DNA of 64,000 bases from CAIUPE01 sp046091665 (GTDB lineage: Bacteria; Pseudomonadota; Alphaproteobacteria; Rhizobiales; Beijerinckiaceae). Positions 60,916 to 64,000 of this stretch are shown one piece after another. Location: NCBI GenBank assembly GCA_046091665.1, contig JBJTCD010000122.1, forward strand, positions 14,216 through 78,215, written 5' to 3'. The first letter of the stretch is position 1, and each line of letters starts with the position of its first letter. Below the pieces are notes generated by a model that worked only from the letters and a program-made list of their open reading frames with translations, was not told where the DNA came from and did not search any database. The translations under genes were made by a program, and so were the position numbers.

Positions 60916-62220
60916 ATGCGTATTGCGATGATTGGCGCAGGTTATGTCGGGTTGGTGTCGGGCGCCTGTTTCTCGGATTTTGGCCATGAGGTGATTTGCG
61001 TCGACGCCAGTCGCGATCGGATCGACGGATTAAATCGCGGTGAGATGCCGATTTACGAGCCCGGACTTGCCGAGCTCGTTGCAAAAAATACCCGTGAAGG
61101 ACGTTTGTCATTCACTATGGATTTGCCAGCCGCCGTTTCAAAAGCCGACGCTGTTTTTATCGCGGTCGGCACACCTTCGCGACGGGGCGATGGTCACGCG
61201 GACTTATCTTATGTCTATGCTGCGACCCGTCAGATCGCGGAAGCCATTCATCCCGATGCGATTGTGGTCACTAAATCAACCGTGCCTGTAGGGACAGGCG
61301 ACGAGGTTGAGCGGATCTTGCGTGAGATACGTCCTCAACATTCAATTGAAGTTGTTTCAAATCCTGAGTTTCTTCGTGAGGGGGCCGCCATTGGTGATTT
61401 CAAAAGACCTGATCGCATCGTGATCGGCACAGTTAATGAGCGCGCACGTAAAGTGATGACGGAAATTTATCGCCCGCTTTATCTCAACGAACCGCCGCTC
61501 GTCTTCACAGATCGTCGCACATCCGAATTGATCAAATATGCCGCGAATGCATTTCTTGCTGTCAAAATCACTTATATCAATGAGATTGCTGATCTCTGCG
61601 AAGCGGTTGGTGCCAATGTGCAAGATGTTTCACGCGGGATTGGACTAGATAACCGCATCGGTTCAAAATTTCTTCATCCAGGCCCCGGCTATGGCGGTTC
61701 ATGTTTTCCGAAAGACACGCAAGCCTTGGTAAAAACCGCGCAAGATGAAGGCGTGGCTTTGCGCATTGTTGAAAGTGTAGTGGCTGTCAATGATCAACGC
61801 AAACGTGGCATGGCCCGCCGTGTGATTAACGCGCTCGGTGGTGAAGTGCGCGGGAAGACCATTGCGATTTTAGGCCTCACTTTTAAACCCAATACGGATG
61901 ATATGCGTGATGCGCCGTCATTGGCCTTGATCACAGCGCTTCAAGATGCAGGTGCCGAAATTCGTGCTTATGATCCGCAAGGTATGGAAGCGGCCGCCGC
62001 TATGACATTGAATGTGTCTTTTGCTGACAATGCTTATGCATGCGTTGAGAATGCTGATGCGCTTGTCATTGTGACTGAATGGGATGCATTCAGGGCGCTT
62101 GATCTTGAGCGTGTTCGTGCTCTGCTTAGAACGCCCGTCCTTGTTGATTTGCGCAATATTTATCGTCCGGCTGAAATGCGGGCGAAAGGTTTTGAATATA
62201 TGAGTGTGGGTCGACCGTGA
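60916..62220 (+). CDS. ugd: UDP-glucose 6-dehydrogenase
   Basis: A 434-residue enzyme that oxidises UDP-glucose to UDP-glucuronate for polysaccharides. The N-terminal nucleotide motif is MIGAGYVGLVSGACFSDFGHEV. FIAVGTPSRRGDGHADLSYV follows, then the catalytic cysteine in GPGYGGSCFPKDTQAL near residue 262, and GLTFKPNTDDMRDAPSL in the C-terminal half. Length matches (about 435). AGG lies 6 bases before the ATG. No exopolysaccharide genes are adjacent. Confidence 0.95.
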   Translation: MRIAMIGAGYVGLVSGACFSDFGHEVICVDASRDRIDGLNRGEMPIYEPGLAELVAKNTREGRLSFTMDLPAAVSKADAVFIAVGTPSRRGDGHADLSYVYAATRQIAEAIHPDAIVVTKSTVPVGTGDEVERILREIRPQHSIEVVSNPEFLREGAAIGDFKRPDRIVIGTVNERARKVMTEIYRPLYLNEPPLVFTDRRTSELIKYAANAFLAVKITYINEIADLCEAVGANVQDVSRGIGLDNRIGSKFLHPGPGYGGSCFPKDTQALVKTAQDEGVALRIVESVVAVNDQRKRGMARRVINALGGEVRGKTIAILGLTFKPNTDDMRDAPSLALITALQDAGAEIRAYDPQGMEAAAAMTLNVSFADNAYACVENADALVIVTEWDAFRALDLERVRALLRTPVLVDLRNIYRPAEMRAKGFEYMSVGRP

Positions 62221-62250
62221 AGTGAGGAGAGCGTTTATCGATCACGGAGT

Positions 62251-62784
62251 CTATGACTTCGGTCGAAACGCTTTGCAAAATTTTTCATTCGTTTCAAAAC
62301 GATCACCACCAATCAAATCGATGCAATAGGGCACCGCCGGAAAGATCGCATCAAGACAAGTGCGGATTGCTGAAGGCTTTCCGGGCAGATTGATAATTAA
62401 GCTCTTGCCACGAATGCCCGCAGTTTGCCGCGAAAGAATTGCGGTGGGGACTTCTTTCAAACTCGCCATCCGCATCAATTCCCCAAAGCCGGGCATCATT
62501 TTTTCGCAGACAGCTTCGGTCGCTTCCGGCGTGACATCGCGCAAAGCGGGCCCCGTGCCGCCCGTGGTCAGGATCAATGAACAGGCTTCACGATCCGCAA
62601 GATCGGCAAGAGTTGCCATGATGGTCGGTTTCTCGTCCGGAATGATGACCGACACCGGACGCCAAGGCGAAGCCAAAAGATCTGTTAAAGCGGCAATGAT
62701 TCCCGGGCCGCCTTTATCTTGATACTCACCGCGACTGGCGCGATCCGAGATCGTGACGATGCCAATCGGAAAAGCAGCGTTCAT
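62251..62784 (-). CDS. mog: Molybdopterin adenylyltransferase Mog (MogA)
   Basis: A 177-residue protein that adenylates molybdopterin before molybdenum insertion. PIGIVTISDRASRGEYQDKGGPGI is the N-terminal signature. The active-site loop is LTTGGTGPALRDVTPEAT, with INLPGKPSAI near the C-terminus. I prefer the ATG at 62784: AAGGG lies about 10 bases upstream, whereas the ATG at 62793 abuts that site. It is convergent with ugd. No other molybdenum cofactor gene is seen here. Confidence 0.92.
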   Translation of the reverse strand: MNAAFPIGIVTISDRASRGEYQDKGGPGIIAALTDLLASPWRPVSVIIPDEKPTIMATLADLADREACSLILTTGGTGPALRDVTPEATEAVCEKMMPGFGELMRMASLKEVPTAILSRQTAGIRGKSLIINLPGKPSAIRTCLDAIFPAVPYCIDLIGGDRFETNEKFCKAFRPKS

Positions 62785-62894
62785 GGGTGTCATTCCCTTT
62801 TAAACCAAATCGCAACCTTGACTCTCTGCGGCCCGACCGCGAAGTGACTTAGTCGTAGCATGTGATAGGCGCAATCGACAGGGATTGGGTGAGG

Positions 62895-63701
62895 ATGGAT
62901 CGGGACGCGCTCGCGGAACTTTTTGGGCAGATTGCCGTTCGCGCGGGTGCCATCATTCTCCCTCATCGCGCGCGGCTTGATGAAGCGCGCCGAAAGGCCG
63001 ATGGCAGCCCTGTGACCGATGCCGATGAAGCCTCAGAGCGCTTTATCCTTGGTGCCCTTCGAGAGACCCTGCCCGCTATCCCGGTGATTGCGGAAGAAGA
63101 ACAAGCGGCTGGGATCGCGCACTCAATCGGCGAAAGATTTATTCTCGTCGATCCGCTCGATGGCACGCGCGAGTTTATTCGCGGCCGTGCGGAATTTGCC
63201 GTTAATATCGGTTTGATCGAGGGGGGCGTCCCCGTTGCCGGGGCGATTTATGCGCCGCTTCTGTCAAAACTCTGGATCGGCGGAACGCGGGCATGCGCGC
63301 TCACGATTGAGCCCGGAGAAGCGCTTGAGGCTGCTCGCGATCGACGGGTCATTGTCACAAGAGACGCTCCTGACGGGCCGCTTACGGTGGTGGCGAGCCG
63401 TTCGCATCCCGATCGCGCGACAGGGGAATTTATCGAATCACTTTCTGTTGCTGAGCGTATTTCTGCTGGCTCCTCGCTGAAGTTCTGTCTTGTCGCGGAA
63501 GGGCGGGCGGATCTCTATCCGCGTTTCGGCCCGACGATGGAATGGGATGTTGCGGCCGGCCATGCGATTATTTCCGCTGCGGGTGGTGTCGTGGTTGATG
63601 GTGGGGGTCGCCCATTTCGTTACGGGAAAGACAGATTTCAAAGCGGCGCCTTTGTTGCCTTTGGCCGTGAAAGCCTCGCGCATCGTCTCTTTGCGGCATG
63701 A
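62895..63701 (+). CDS. cysQ: 3'(2'),5'-bisphosphate nucleotidase CysQ
   Basis: About 268 residues of the inositol-monophosphatase fold. Metal-binding motifs are IAEEEQAAG and VDPLDGTREFIRG, and the C-terminal MEWDVAAGHAIISAAGG is present. The CysQ-type PRFGPTMEWD favours hydrolysis of 3'-phosphoadenosine 5'-phosphate from sulfate assimilation over inositol phosphate. The start is not certain: GTG at 62889 and GTG at 62862 are in frame. Palindromic DNA follows the stop. Confidence 0.88.
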   Translation: MDRDALAELFGQIAVRAGAIILPHRARLDEARRKADGSPVTDADEASERFILGALRETLPAIPVIAEEEQAAGIAHSIGERFILVDPLDGTREFIRGRAEFAVNIGLIEGGVPVAGAIYAPLLSKLWIGGTRACALTIEPGEALEAARDRRVIVTRDAPDGPLTVVASRSHPDRATGEFIESLSVAERISAGSSLKFCLVAEGRADLYPRFGPTMEWDVAAGHAIISAAGGVVVDGGGRPFRYGKDRFQSGAFVAFGRESLAHRLFAA

Positions 63702-63704
63702 ATG

Positions 63705-63736
63705 ATTGACGTCAATGTCGCTTTCACCTTGCGACA
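63705..63736. terminator. Palindrome and hairpin after cysQ
   Basis: ATTGACGTCAAT (63705-63716) is a perfect 12-bp palindrome starting 4 bases after the cysQ stop. It is followed at once by a hairpin TGTCGC / GCGACA (63716-63721 / 63731-63736, 9-base loop). No T run follows, so termination is uncertain. Confidence 0.4.
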
Positions 63737-63781
63737 TTCTGACGCTGAGTAATTGATAAACCTCAAGTCATGATTGCCCTA

Positions 63782-63793
63782 GGGAAATTTCCC
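63782..63793. promoter_or_regulatory. 12-bp palindrome before the permease gene
   Basis: GGGAAATTTCCC is a perfect palindrome 89-100 bases before the permease ATG. It could be an operator for a dimeric regulator. Nothing more specific can be said. Confidence 0.35.
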
Positions 63794-63881
63794 GTTAAGT
63801 TGCCATGGCGTTAGTGAATGCGTCGCAAAGAATTTCCTTTGATGCTGCGCAGCAACAAAATGCGCGAGGGGGCGCGAAAAA

Positions 63882-64000
63882 ATGTCGGCTGAAAATTACG
63901 ATGATCATGCCAAGAAAGAGGATCTCAAAGTCCTCCATTCTATGGGTTATGCACAAGAACTCGAAAGATCGATGAGTGCATTTTCAAATTTTGCGATTTC
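63882..64000 (+). CDS. APC family amino-acid permease, N-terminal fragment
   Basis: Only the first 39 residues lie in the window; the gene runs off the right edge. MSAENYDD is followed by LKVLHSMGYAQELERSMSAFSNFAI, the conserved cytoplasmic lead-in of APC-superfamily permeases just before the first membrane helix (compare the LxxMGYAQEL..FSNFAIS pattern). GAGGGGG lies about 12 bases upstream of the ATG. The substrate cannot be told from this fragment. Confidence 0.75.
   Translation, partial: MSAENYDDHAKKEDLKVLHSMGYAQELERSMSAFSNFAI

Overview
The window is a dense, almost entirely chromosomal-housekeeping stretch from an alphaproteobacterium, most probably of the order Hyphomicrobiales (Rhizobiales). 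The evidence is the gene set and order: dnaA beside dnaN-recF; rpsT / enoyl-CoA hydratase / mutM divergent from ubiE-ubiB-coaBC-dut; the iron regulator Irr divergent from fabA-fabB-fabI; the alphaproteobacterial cell-cycle regulator GcrA; a long two-domain dCTP deaminase; an OlsB-type ornithine acyltransferase; and a phoR-pstSCAB-phoU-phoB operon. I cannot fix the genus. No rRNA, tRNA, CRISPR, prophage or insertion sequence was seen.

Layout. 1-5.1 kb: end of hemN, then a leftward dnaA, dnaN-recF-lysE block. 5.1-5.95 kb: an 813-base gene-free stretch with an AT-rich inverted repeat. 5.95-14.7 kb: leftward rpsT, TauE-type exporter, enoyl-CoA hydratase and mutM; rightward ubiE, ubiB, coaBC, dut, Rrf2 regulator and cysK (ubiquinone, CoA, dUTP and cysteine functions). 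14.7-25.2 kb: hydroxyacid dehydrogenase, SH3 protein, irr, fabA-fabB-fabI-dcd (unsaturated fatty acid synthesis), MarR-type regulator, prfC, a malate/lactate dehydrogenase-family gene and a multi-spanning membrane protein. 25.3-31.8 kb: the complete phosphate-starvation module. 31.8-36.7 kb: gcrA, and argD-argF-hslO-NlpC/P60. 36.7-48 kb: leftward deoA-ghrA, olsB, comM-like, yjgN-like, mutS; rightward maeB. 48-49.2 kb: a small accessory patch with a repeat pair, a VapBC-type toxin-antitoxin pair and a VOC protein. 49.3-64 kb: tadA, rluB-like, rsmD, a GFA protein, a lone HyuA-like gene, methylmalonyl-CoA mutase subunits, a lipoprotein hydrolase, asparaginase, ugd, mog, cysQ, and the start of an amino-acid permease.

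How parts may work together. PhoR/PhoB should control the pst operon through three 11-bp-spaced Pho half-sites before pstS. The same arrangement, on the other strand, lies in the short gap before olsB, suggesting that phosphate starvation also switches on ornithine-lipid synthesis. The most striking non-coding signal is a cluster of five GANTC sites in 46 bp plus a near-consensus DnaA box in the gcrA/argD intergenic region. GANTC is the CcrM methylation target that GcrA reads, so this looks like a cell-cycle control element. The argD leader carries an early terminator-like hairpin whose arm is echoed at the ribosome binding site. All similarity statements come from reading the sequence by eye, without database searches.
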